DNA of 64,000 bases from Bretschneidera sinensis (Eukaryota > Streptophyta > Magnoliopsida > Brassicales > Akaniaceae). The stretch is taken from the NCBI GenBank assembly GCA_023935145.1, contig CM043705.1, positions 21,855,501-21,919,500 on the forward strand. The letters run 5' to 3'. The stretch's first letter is position 1; every line of letters begins with the position of its first letter. Below are positions 22,149 through 32,696 of this stretch, in pieces. Made by a program: the position numbers and the translations under genes. Under the pieces are notes generated by a model. That model saw nothing but the letters and a program-made list of their open reading frames with translations. It did not search any database and was not told where the DNA came from.

Positions 22149-24252
22149 TGTAATACATGTAATCGCAAAGCAAGGGTAAAAAAGTAATTTAATAAATATG
22201 ATATGAAATTAAAATAATATATTTAAGTAAAGAATTTAGTATTGAATAAAATATTTTTTTTGAAAAAAAAAACCTTGACACATGGGAGCGTAGTTACAAA
22301 GAAAAAAAACTAGACGTGTCCAGTATGAAAATAAGGAAAAAGAAAAAAAAATTCTAAAAAAAATCGTGGCAGCACCTGCTGCCAAGTTATTATGCATGTG
22401 AGGCACGTCTCACATGTCGTGGCAACATAGAAAAAGGGGGGGCTGTTGATGAATCAAAGTGTGAGCAGATTCTTTTGGTTTCAAAGTTTGTACATATATA
22501 TATATCGTAAATATACTTAACCAAATTTCATTTAAGTTTTCCTTCAATTTCTCTATTTCCTTAAACACTTGGGGACCGAAAGAAATATTAAAAAAGCAAA
22601 ATTTTGAAGGAGTTTACGGCAGAAATTCATAGAGAATAACAAGAAGCTACAGAAAAACAAAACATAATAACATAGTTTCTTTTTTAATTTTTAGCAAACA
22701 TGAAATTTCACGTAATTCAAAGTGAGAATTTTCAAAGGGTGTGGTTTATGAAGAATTGAAGAATAAATTAGAAATTTAATATAAATATTATGTCAGGCAT
22801 TGACGATCAGCAACCGGGGGAAATTGATGAGAGGAATGGGAAAAGCAAGAAGGTGATCCATGAGTAGCTTTAAGTGCTACATGGTGAGTTAGATTTACTT
22901 TAAGTAATCTAAATAAAAATGGAATTATCTAGTGATAATATTAAATAAATTATCAGCTTATGCTTTGATGGTAGATAAAAATTTGATTGATAGGTATGAT
23001 ATGAATTTTGGTCATGTAAAAAATTATTAGGGGAGAAATAATATTTTTTGGAATAATAAGTTTATTTAATAATAAAAGTGATAAGTAAAATTCTTGATGA
23101 GCTATGGTTGATGTTTTGATACGAATTATGAGAAGATGAATTTTTAGTGGATCTTGACAAACTAAGATGGATGATTTGATGTGATTTATGATGAGAGGAA
23201 TTTAGTGAAATTTTTTATAATAATTTGAGGAAAGACGGGATAGCTAAATTTAAATATTTAAATTCATGTTTGTTTTTCTTATGTTATTGGTCAGATGCAT
23301 ATTTCATATCATTGTTCATATGCATATGCATTAAATAAAAAAAAAAGAACCGGGAAGGCAGCCGGTCTAATGAAAATGAAAGAACCGAGAAGACATGCAG
23401 TCTAATGAGAATAAAAGAACTGAGAAGGGAGCCAGTCTAAATGAGAAAGAAAAGAACCGAGAAAGCAGCTGGTCTAAGATCAAAATATGTCGACATGTGG
23501 GATGACATTCCCTAATAATAATTCATGCATTGCATCTGTTTTAAATATTGATTGCATCATTGAAATGCTGATGTGTTGTGTGTTATTGTGAAATTATTTA
23601 TAGATGATGAGTCTCATAGAGAGACAGTTATGGTGAGAACGAAACATAGAATTATGACATAATAAGAACCATCTAAATGGTAGACTTATGATGTGAAACT
23701 CATTGCGAGGTAATTATGAGATAATTGATGGTCTTGAGGTGAACCAATAAATAAGAAAAGAAGATTGATAGAGAATGAGACTTATGATATATGTAGTGAT
23801 AGTAGAATGCTAGTATCAAGTTGTATGAGAGATAACTGATTAAATATTAAATGGCTATTTTTATAAACTGAATACTCTTAGTAAATTTAATTCACTGAGC
23901 TTGTGAAGCTAATCCCTCATTGTACAATGATTTCAGGTAGCAGGCATGACAAATAGTTTGGTGAGTTAAGATTCAGACGAAATCTTTTTCTGTATGCCAT
24001 GTACATGTCAACATCCTCAGACTAATGAGAAAATAAAATAAAAATTTATTTGTAAATAATCATGCATATTATGTTGTGTAAAATGTTTAAGTCAATATCA
24101 TATAGATGTATCTCCCCTACTGAGGGTTGAGGATTGATGTAAAAAAAATTTATTGGTGTTATTTTTTTTTTATTGCATATATGTGTCGTGCTGGATTTTC
24201 AAAAGGTGATGACACCATTTCAGGGGTGGCCAACCTGGGATGGGTCGTTACA
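22149..24252 (+). repeat. 3' LTR of the Tekay-like element
   Basis: A complete LTR of 2104 bp, TGTAATACATG to GATGGGTCGTTACA. It includes four copies of the ACCGAGAAGGCAGCCGGTCT-type repeat (23345-23480). Downstream CTTGC is the target duplication, and the copia gag frame resumes at once. Confidence 0.93.
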
Positions 24253-24852
24253 CTTGCCGCATCATCTCCTCAGACAATAAGGCTGCCACAACATTCTCAA
24301 AAGATAGATAATTTGTACCACTATCAATCGCAACTATCAAGTTATCCCACGAATTAGGCAGTGAACAGAGCAGTGTAATAGCCTTATCATTATCTATCAC
24401 ATCAACACTGATAGAAAATAACTAACCTATCAAAATGTTGAACTTATGTAGATGAACAGAGAACCCTCAGCCATCCGAAGGTTGTACAACTTCTTCCGCA
24501 ACAACAGTTTGTTTACCAAAGATTTACTCTGATAAAGGTTTTCCAGCTTCTTCCAGAGATCTTTCGCAGTCTTTTCTCTAGAAATGTTTATCAAGACAGA
24601 ATCAGCCAGGCATAGCCGAATTAGATATTGTGCCTTCCGATCAAGCTTCTCCCACTCGTTGATGGTCGTTGAAGATGATGTTGAAACTACCACTAGCGAC
24701 GCCTCTGCTGTGGATGTCGTACTCTTCGGTATCTCATAGACTATCACCGTCCACAGATTCTTATCCACAAATAGATCTTCCATCTTTAGTTTTCATAACT
24801 CGAAGCTATTCCCTCTGAACTTATCGATTTCAATCCGTGATCCAATCGACAT
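24253..24852 (-). pseudogene. copia gag, N-terminal part
   Basis: The minus-strand frame starts with ATG at 24852 (MSIGSRIEIDKFRGNSFEL). A TGA where family members have Trp follows at about 24796, then MEDLFVDKNLWTVI, and the gag-polypeptide domain of copia elements (LIRLCLADSVLINISREKTA; LWKKLENLYQSKSLVNKLLL). The frame breaks near 24430 and remnants continue to the gypsy junction at 24253, after which the rest of gag lies at 3044 and below. Confidence 0.88.
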
Positions 24853-24878
24853 CTCTGATCGTTAATCCTCGAACACAA

Positions 24879-24891
24879 GGCTCTGATAGCA
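24879..24891 (-). other. copia primer binding site (initiator tRNA-Met type)
   Basis: The minus strand reads TGCTATCAGAGCC, one base from the usual TGGTATCAGAGC complementary to initiator tRNA-Met. It lies two bases inside the LTR end. Confidence 0.85.
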
Positions 24892-24893
24892 AT

Positions 24894-25341
24894 TGAACGA
24901 CTCAAGACCTATCAATCACATGAATTATAAACAAAAAGAAAAGAAGACAAGATTTACCCAGGTTCACCTTAGAATAGGGTTACATCCTGCCAAAAGTTTC
25001 TTATTATCAACCTCATAAATCTCTCGTTACAATGTATGCTCAGTACATAAAGAGTATTTATAAGCAACTTAAGACGTCTAGTTAGGATTTCTGCCTTGTT
25101 GCAGAACTACAGTTATTCATTGGCCCAAGCCTAAACCACCAAGCAAAAAACCAAACCCAATTCATGTACAAGGCATAAAAGTTTCGAGGGCGCTGTCCCC
25201 TAACCCCGCCCACTCTCCAGGGAGTGGGACCCCGCTCACTCACCAAGGAGCAAGACCCATGCCCGCTCATAGGAGAATGGGACCCGTGTTCGTTTGAGGT
25301 TTTACAGATCTGGTCCCGTGAAGTATCCACCAACTCTAACA
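24894..25341 (-). repeat. copia 5' LTR
   Basis: A 448-bp LTR that on the minus strand begins TGTTAGAGTTGGTGG (25341 downwards) and ends GTCGTTCA at 24894. Its partner is outside the window. The right boundary lies 104 bp beyond the stop codon of the adjacent PPR pseudogene. Confidence 0.85.
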
Positions 25342-25445
25342 AACCTCACATATTGCTCCATCAGCGAGATGAACCTTATAGCATAAGACACTTGTGAAGT
25401 AGCTACACCAATTAACCCCTCAGTACCAACAAGAATAACATGATG

Positions 25446-28052
25446 CTACCAAGATCTTGCAGCATGCTGAGACTTTGTTGTTTCCCTCAACACAGCCCCC
25501 ACACTTGCTGCATGCTTAAGACATTCAACCTTATGCAATGCGTCTAAAAGAATAACACAAGTTTTGGTATGAATCTCATAACCTTTCCATTGAGGTTCCT
25601 CAAAAAGGGTGAATGCGTTCATTTCCCTATTTGCATTGCTTAACCCTTCTATCATAGCGTTATGACTAGCAGAATCAGGTATACCCTCATTTTCCTTAAA
25701 CCTCTCAAAAAGCCCAGTAGCCTCTACAATGTTCCCAGCCTTTGTAAGCCCAGAAATCATGGTGGTATATGTGATGGTATTGGGTTTCGACCCTTTTTTT
25801 TGCATCTCTTACCAAAACACAAAGGCCTTGTTAAAATTTCTAACTCTACAAAGGCCATTTATGAGAATGCTGTAAGTTACCTGGTAGGGAGTACATTACA
25901 AGTCTTTCTTGGACTGAAAACAAATATTTGCTTCATTAATTTCCTTTGCTTTCACCAGTGCATCAAGTAAGCAATTCAATGTGTATACATTAGGTGTCAA
26001 GCCTTTCTGCATCAACCCTTCCTTGATCAGATATACTTCATCAATTCTACCCACCTTCCCAAACCTATCAATAAAACTGCTATAGATAACCACATTTAAC
26101 TCTATACCCCTCGACTTTGCTTCTTCAAAGAGCATATATGCTTCATCAAGCCTATCAATTTTAGCAAGGCCATTAATGATAGAACCATAGGTAACAACAG
26201 TTGGTTGGTGACCCTTTGTCTTTATTTCGTCCACAAGTTGGTAAACTTTGTTCACTTTTCCAGACTTGCAGAATCCACCAATAACAATTTTGTACACATA
26301 AGTGTCTAAAACACAGCCTTGCTCCTTCATTGCATAAAACAACTCATAGGTTTCATGTGCAAAACTAGTTTTCACAAGGCTATGAATTAGGATTGAATAG
26401 CTTCTCACATCCGGGATGAATCCGTAAGCCTTAATTTCCTCAAACAAAACCCTACCCTTCTCAATTTCTCCAGCTTTGAAAACACAATCCATGTAGGTAT
26501 TAAAAAGCATCAGATCATGAGAATAGCCCTTGTGGAACATTTCCTTGTATATCTTGTGACCATCCTCCTTCCTGCCACAATTGAAAAAGTTCCTAATCAG
26601 GGATGTGTAAAAAATAGTATTCGAACTATGATCAGAATCCAACATCTTTTCATAAAGCCTCTAGGCATCATCCACCCTACCGTGCTTACCTAAACCATTT
26701 ATAAGTGAAAAAAATGTAATCTCGTCTGGAGTACAAAGTTTGTAATCCATTTCTTCAAATATAGAACAAGGTTCATCAAGTTTTTTATCTTTGCAAAGTC
26801 GATCAACCATTATGTTTACAGTCCTAACATTAGGAAACAAGCCAGCTTCTTTCATGGCATCCTGAACCTTTAGAGCACCATCAAGATTTCCAACTTTGTA
26901 AAGCATATCAATAAGAATATTACAGGTTGATTGGGCACTGCATCTTTTTTTATTTCCTCAAGGATTCTTAATGCCTCCCCCACTCTCCCCTTCTTCCCAA
27001 GGCATGTAAGAATGCAATTATATGCAATCACACTTGAAATGCACCCCTTTGCTTTTTGTCTCTCTAGTAAATTGTATGTTTCATCAAATTTTCCAACTGA
27101 GCCATAACCCATAATCATGGTGTTATAAGCATAAGCACGTGGGACTTTTCTGTTGTGCTCCATCTGCTCAAATATTTCCACAGCTTCATCCAGTCTATTA
27201 GCTTTGCATAAAACCCCTACCATGCTTGTATAAATGATGCCATCAGGCATTAAACCATAGGCTTTCATCTCATGGAAATATTTCCAGGCCATCTCCACCT
27301 TGCTGAAACAGTCTATACAAACATTATAAAGAACAATATTAGTATAAAAAAAGTTGCACTTCATCTCATCCAACAAGAAGAGTACAGCATCAACACGACC
27401 CTCCTTGGCGAACACATGAATGAGTTGTAAACAAATAAAAACTTACTTCACAACCTAGTTCCTACATTTGATAAAAGAGATTGAGCATGAGATCAGATTC
27501 ATTAACTATATATAGAGCACCAATTAGAGTTGTATAAGCCGAAAATGCATGACGAAATTTGAACTTTCTTATGGTTTGTATAATATTGAAAACTTCTCTC
27601 AGCTTATACGATTTGACATAGCTTACAACTAGCTCAACACATGTATTATTAGAAGGGTCAAATCCTACAGCACTCATTTCACCAAGAATTTGTTCCAGCC
27701 AATCAAACTTTTTACTGCGAGCCATCACCAAAAGCAATGAATTGTAAGCTTTTGGACAATGTACTTGATTAGTTATCCTCTTAGCCCACTGAAAATAATT
27801 AATAGCTCAATCGACATCTTTTAGCCTTCTTAAGACTCCAATGACCAATTCTGGTTGGGGTTTTACAACAAGTGCTAATAGAGCATCCTCAAGGGCAAGT
27901 CCCCATGGACCACTCTCCAAGATATGGCGCACATCATCTACTCTTTGTCTTACACCCTCAAGTTTTCTTAAATTTTCTTGATTACCCCCATCCACCAAAT
28001 GATCAGGTCTTCATAACTGAGAAAAAGGCCCATTAGATGAGGATGACAACAT
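25446..28052 (-). pseudogene. PPR (pentatricopeptide repeat) protein pseudogene, P class
   Basis: The minus strand encodes a run of 35-residue PPR motifs of the pure P class, an organelle RNA-binding family. Sequence such as NVRTVNIMVDRLCKDKKLDE, AWKYFHEMKAYGLMPDG and the C-terminus ending AARSW match the Arabidopsis At3g06920 type as I remember it. Translation would start with ATG at 28052 (MLSSSSNGPF). In-frame stops occur at about 28010, 27787, 26663, 25885 and 25816, and frameshifts near 27440 and 26890. Similarity continues through every break, so it was one full-length single-exon gene of roughly 860-870 codons. Several stops are explained by C-to-T change (CAA, CAG or CGA to stop). A copia LTR begins 104 bp past its end. 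A functional copy is expected elsewhere in the genome. Confidence 0.92.
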
Positions 28053-28527
28053 CCTAGAAATACTGAAAATGTAATATCACTCTGTATCAAAACTAAACAT
28101 CACTCCTACAGCACCAAAGAAGAGGAAAACATGAATTAGCAATTTTGGTTTTAAATCATATCAAAAAGAAATAAAAAAAACGCCTCATGCGGGAAGGGGG
28201 AAGGGGGAGTTTAGAAAGCAAAATCAATAGCTACTCCGCTCTTAAAAACATTTTTTAAGCAAGTTTTGAACCGAAGAGCAAGGAGCCAAAAAACGGAACA
28301 ACAATTAACCGATGGAAGTGCACCAACTGAACATATAAGACAGTCATAGGCAACTATCCATTACTAAACACCTAAGGATCAACCCTCCCACACAAGATCC
28401 CACCTCTCTCACACACACAACTAGTGACTGCCATCACTTTCTTCCTTTTTTTAATCTTTCTTTTCCTTTGACTTTTCCCTTTGCATTATATCTACTATTT
28501 ATTTTTCTTCTCTAAGCCACTACATTC
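28053..28527. other. non-coding spacer
   Basis: No gene or LTR is seen between the PPR pseudogene and the copia gag start. It includes a G-rich stretch (28190-28213) and a pyrimidine-rich block (28438-28520). No primer binding site or LTR end is recognisable, although one would be expected upstream of the copia gag. Confidence 0.6.
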
Positions 28528-31500
28528 ATGGCTATAAACAATCACTCAAATTCTTCAACCTCCCAACCTGCAATTCACAACACCAACGAGCCAAATAATA
28601 CCTTAATCACCATCAATATCTTAGCCCAGGCCCCATTCAAACTCACCAATAACAATTACATCTCATAGAAGCTTCAATTTCACACCTTCTTTATCGGATA
28701 TGATCTCCTAGGATATGTAGATAGATCAAAACCATGTCCACCAGCCATTGTTACTACAAACAACACCACTACATCAAATCCTGCTCAGATCATATGGGTT
28801 CGACAAGATCAATTAATTGTAAATGTTCTTGTTGGATCTCTTTCTCCCACTATCATTCATTTCATTGCTCGAGCCAAGACATCGCACGAAGCATGGAAAA
28901 TTTTAGCAAACACATATGCCAAACCATCATAAGGACGTATTAAGCAGGTAAAAAGTTACCCTAAAAATCTAACCAAAGGCTCTAAAAGTGTTACTAATTT
29001 CTTACAAACAGTGAGAGCTCGTGCTGATGAGATTGCGATTCTTGGAGCACCAATAGAAGAAGATAATCTCATAGAGAAAATCCTTGATAGTCTTGGTGAT
29101 GAGTACAAAGAAATTGTTTGTGCAGTCCAAGCCCGAGACACTACGATCAGTTTTGATGAACTTCACGAAAAAATTTTGAATTTTGAAGCAACTCTCTCTG
29201 GCACAAAATCTGAACCTGCTCACTTTCCGACATCGGCAAATCTTGCAAATCGAACCAACAATGGCTAGCGTCCTTCGAACATCTCCAGGAATAAAAACAA
29301 CAACAATTGGTGTCCATCTTAATTCCCTAAACATAGCAACATGAGCTGGCACCCGTCTCCAAACTACAATAATCGGTCCCCCACATCCTCTAATGCCAGT
29401 CCAAACTCCAATCGAAATGATCGACCTCATCGTCCCTATCTTGGCCACTAACAAATTTGTGGGATTCAGGGATATACGGCCAAGAAGTGTCCATCCTTCC
29501 GTCTTGTTCCTATTCAGCCATTCACCATCAAAAATGCTCCAATGACCAACTCTCCAACACCATGGCAGCCTCGAGCACACTTCGCTACAAACACTTCTTC
29601 TAACACTCCAACATGGCTATTAAACAGTGGTACTTCTCATCATGTCACTGCAGACTTGAGCAATCTATCCCTTCATGCACCTTACATAGTTTTCGATGAC
29701 ATCATGATCGACGATGGCACGAGTCTCCTCATCATTCACACTGGTTCCACTTCTCTTAACACTTCTAGCACTTTTTTTTCAATTAAATAATGTTCTCTCT
29801 ATACCTAACATGAAGAAAAACTTAATCTCCATTTCACAATTTTGTCTCTTAAATAATATATCCATTGAATTCTTACCATTTTCTTTTCTTGTGAAGGAAC
29901 TGCGCACAGGGGCAACTATTTTGAAAGGCCAAATGAAGGATGGGTGTATGAATGGCCATCATCTTCTTTAATAAATTTTCCTTTGTTAGCATTCTCTAAT
30001 GTCAAGATAACTTCCTTTGATTGGCATCATCGATTAGGTCATCTAGCATCTCCTAATTTAAATCACACTCTTTCTCATTATCAATTAGACTCATCCACAT
30101 CATTGTCTTCCAATTTTTTATGTAATGCCTATCACTGCAATAAAAGTCACAAACTTTCTTTTTCTAATTCTTCCCTTGTGTCTTCTCAACCACTTAAAAT
30201 AATTTTCTTTGATGCATGGATTTCACCTGTTTTCTTACATGATGGTTTTAAATATTATGTTATCGTTGTTGATTACTTCACCAAATACATCCGATTTTAT
30301 CCACTTAAGCACAAATCTGAAGTCAAAGATGTTTTATAAATATTTAAAGCTATTGTAGAAAAACACTTCACACTTAAAATTTGCACAATTTATTCGAATA
30401 ATGGTCGTGAATATTTAGCTTTAGCTAACTTTCTTGCTACCAATGGAATCTCTCATCTCACTACTCCACCACACACTCTTGAACATAATGGCTACTCGGA
30501 AAGAAGACACTGTCACATTATTGAAACAGGTTTATCCCTACTCACTCACACCTCAATACCTTTAACCTTTTGGCCTCAATCCTTTACTGCTGTAGTTTAT
30601 CTCGTTAATAGAATGCCAACTCCAACACTTAATCTTTAGCGCCCATATTCCTCTCATAAACTTGATTCTCGCTCTAAACCATGTGTCTTTCTAGGCTACT
30701 CTCTTACACATAGTGCATATCTTTGTTTCTATCCATCCACATCAAAAACATATGTCTCTAGGCATATCAAGTTTGTTGAGTCGGTTTTTCCATTTCACAC
30801 ACTATCCACTCACCTTTCTCGTCCACAACCTAATACTATGTTTACCTGGATTCCTCAGTCTATCACTGTTTTATTGCTAATCGCACCTTCGCCAATAGCA
30901 TCTTCACCAACCAACGCCACCCACTCTGACGTGCAACCTATCAAGCAGCCTCAGTGCATAGTACCAATGCCATCTACTGGACCATTAGCCTCAGCCACAA
31001 ACACATAACCTTTGCCATCCAATTCAACCACCACTGCACCTTCACTCAACCCACCACTTCTCACAGTAACCACTTCCAATCCCTCAACCTCTCAATCTGC
31101 TCACAGTCACCCAATGATTATAAGAGCCAAAAACAACATTACCAAACCTATTAAAAAACTAAATCTTTTCACTCAACTATCTCCTCCCATTGACATAGAA
31201 CCCACCACTGCGACCCAAGCCCTCAAGGATCAAAAAAGGCGTCGGGTCATGTTTGAGTAATATGATGCTCTTGTTCAAAATGGGACATGGGAGCTAGTAC
31301 CTCTTGCTTCTAGTCACAATATAGTTTGTTGTAAGTGAATTTTTCGTATTAAACGACACTTTGATGGTTCTATTGACAGATACAAAGCCTTTTAGTAGCT
31401 AAAGGTTTTCATCAATGTCCTGGTGTTGACTATCATGATACATTTAACCCTATGGTCAAGCCAACTACGGTACACCTTGTTTTTAGTCTTGTTGTTAGTC

Positions 31501-32696
31501 GTAGATGGTCTCTCCGACAACTTGATATCAATAATGTGTTTTTACAAGGTCATATTTTTGAAGATGTCTATATGTCACAACCACAAGGCTTTCTTGATCC
31601 TGATAATCCATAAGTATGCAAGCTTAGAAAAGCAATTTATGGGCTCAAGCAAGCGTCCCGTGCTTAGTACACTATGCTTCGCAAATTTCTTCTTACTTCG
31701 GGTTTTAAAACTCACTAGCTGATACTTCTCTGTTTATTTTCAAATATGGTGGTCATCTTATTTATCTCTTAGTTTATGTGGATGATATCATTATAACTAG
31801 TGATAATGATGGTTTTGTTCAACAATTTGTGACTCTGTTATCTCAAAAAATTTCTTTGAAAGATCTTGGGTAGTTATCTTATTTTCTAGGCGTGGAAGTC
31901 TTATTGCATCCTCATGGTATTTTGCTCTCTAAAATACGTTATATAATGGATCTTCTAGCTCGTACAAAAATGATGGAAGCCAAGCCTGTTCTTACACCTC
32001 TTCCCACTTCACCACCGATCACTTTGAACTCTAGTTCTCCACTTTCTGATCCATCTGAATACCGTGCCGTTCTTGGGAGCTTACAATATCTATTACTTAC
32101 TCAGTCGGACATAGCTTTTGTCGTCAACAAGTTGTCACAATTTATGCATAAACCAACCTCAAATCATTGGATTCTAGTTAAGAGACTTCTCCGCTATCTT
32201 TGTGGTTTGGTTAATGAAGGTATACTCCTCTATCATGAATCACCACGATCTTTACATGCTTTCTTTGATGCTGATTGGGCTGGGAACATAGATGATTTCA
32301 CTTCCACCAGTGCATATATTGTTTACCTTGGTCATAATCCGATTTCCTGGAGTTCCAAGAAGCAGTGCTCTGTTGCTCGATCCAGCACTAAGGCCGAGTA
32401 ATGATCTGTTGTAAATATTGCCGCCAAACTCAACTGGGTGTGCTCTCTCTTGGCTGAACTTGGTGTGTCTTTTTCACATTCGCCTGTGATTTACTATGAT
32501 AACATTAGGGTCTCTAATCTCTGTTCCAACCCAATTTTCCACTATAGAATGAAGCATGTGGCTATCGACTTCCATTTTATTCGCGATCAAGTTCAATCGG
32601 GATGTCTGTGTGTTGCTTATGTTTCTAGTAAAAACCAGCTTGTTGATGCTCTGACAAAGCCCCTATCTAGGACACCATTCCTTACTCCAAGAAAGT
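28528..32696 (+). pseudogene. copia gag-pol (Ale/Retrofit-like), LTRs not visible
   Basis: A single-frame copia polyprotein is traced from ATG at 28528 to 32696. Gag: QIIWVRQDQLIVNVLVGSLS and ILDSLGDEYKEIVCAVQARD (about 28790-29140). Knuckle remnant ICGIQGYTAKKC lacks one Cys (about 29457-29490). Protease WLLNSGTSHHVTADL at about 29610 has Asn for the catalytic Asp. GAG-pre-integrase and integrase run from 30010 to 30640, with a deletion of about 70 bp at 30640 where the frame jumps from MPTPTLNL to RPYSSHKLD. Reverse transcriptase spans about 31390-32000 with LLVYVDDIIITSD intact at about 31770. RNase H at about 32260-32700 (FDADWAGN; SSKKQCSVARSSTKAE) ends at TKPLSRTPF. More than ten stops are present. 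No LTR, PBS or polypurine tract is evident on either side. Confidence 0.9.

Larger units (their letters stand above)
3045..24252 (+). mobile_element. Ty3/gypsy element, Tekay/Del-like chromovirus type, inserted in copia gag
   Basis: A plus-strand gypsy element has a 5' LTR at 3045-5030, internal protein remnants at 5031-6152 and 20278-22133, a polypurine tract at 22134-22148 and a 3' LTR at 22149-24252. The LTRs begin TGTAATAC (TATAATAC in the 5' copy, a G-to-A change) and the 3' copy ends TCGTTACA. Target duplications are CCTGC and CTTGC, one transition apart. Reverse transcriptase and integrase remnants resemble the Tekay/Del branch, where RT is followed by RNase H and then integrase; a C-terminal chromodomain was not recognised. 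The primer binding site and most of gag are missing because 5' LTR sequence runs straight into a zinc-knuckle remnant near 5030. Confidence 0.92.
1..25341 (-). mobile_element. Ty1/copia element (Tnt1-like), outer member of the nest, left end outside window
   Basis: A minus-strand copia retrotransposon occupies both ends of the nested block: pol and the C-terminal part of gag at 1-3044, the N-terminal part of gag at 24253-24852, the primer binding site at 24879-24891 and the 5' LTR at 24894-25341. The two halves are separated by a gypsy insertion flanked by CCTGC (3040-3044) and CTTGC (24253-24257). Removing the insert and one duplication leaves the gag reading frame open across the joint, which shows that the halves were one element. 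The domain order gag, protease, integrase, reverse transcriptase, RNase H is the copia order. The 3' LTR must lie left of position 1. Frameshifts and stops make it non-autonomous. The clade label (Tnt1/Tork-like) is inferred from protein similarity only. Confidence 0.93.
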
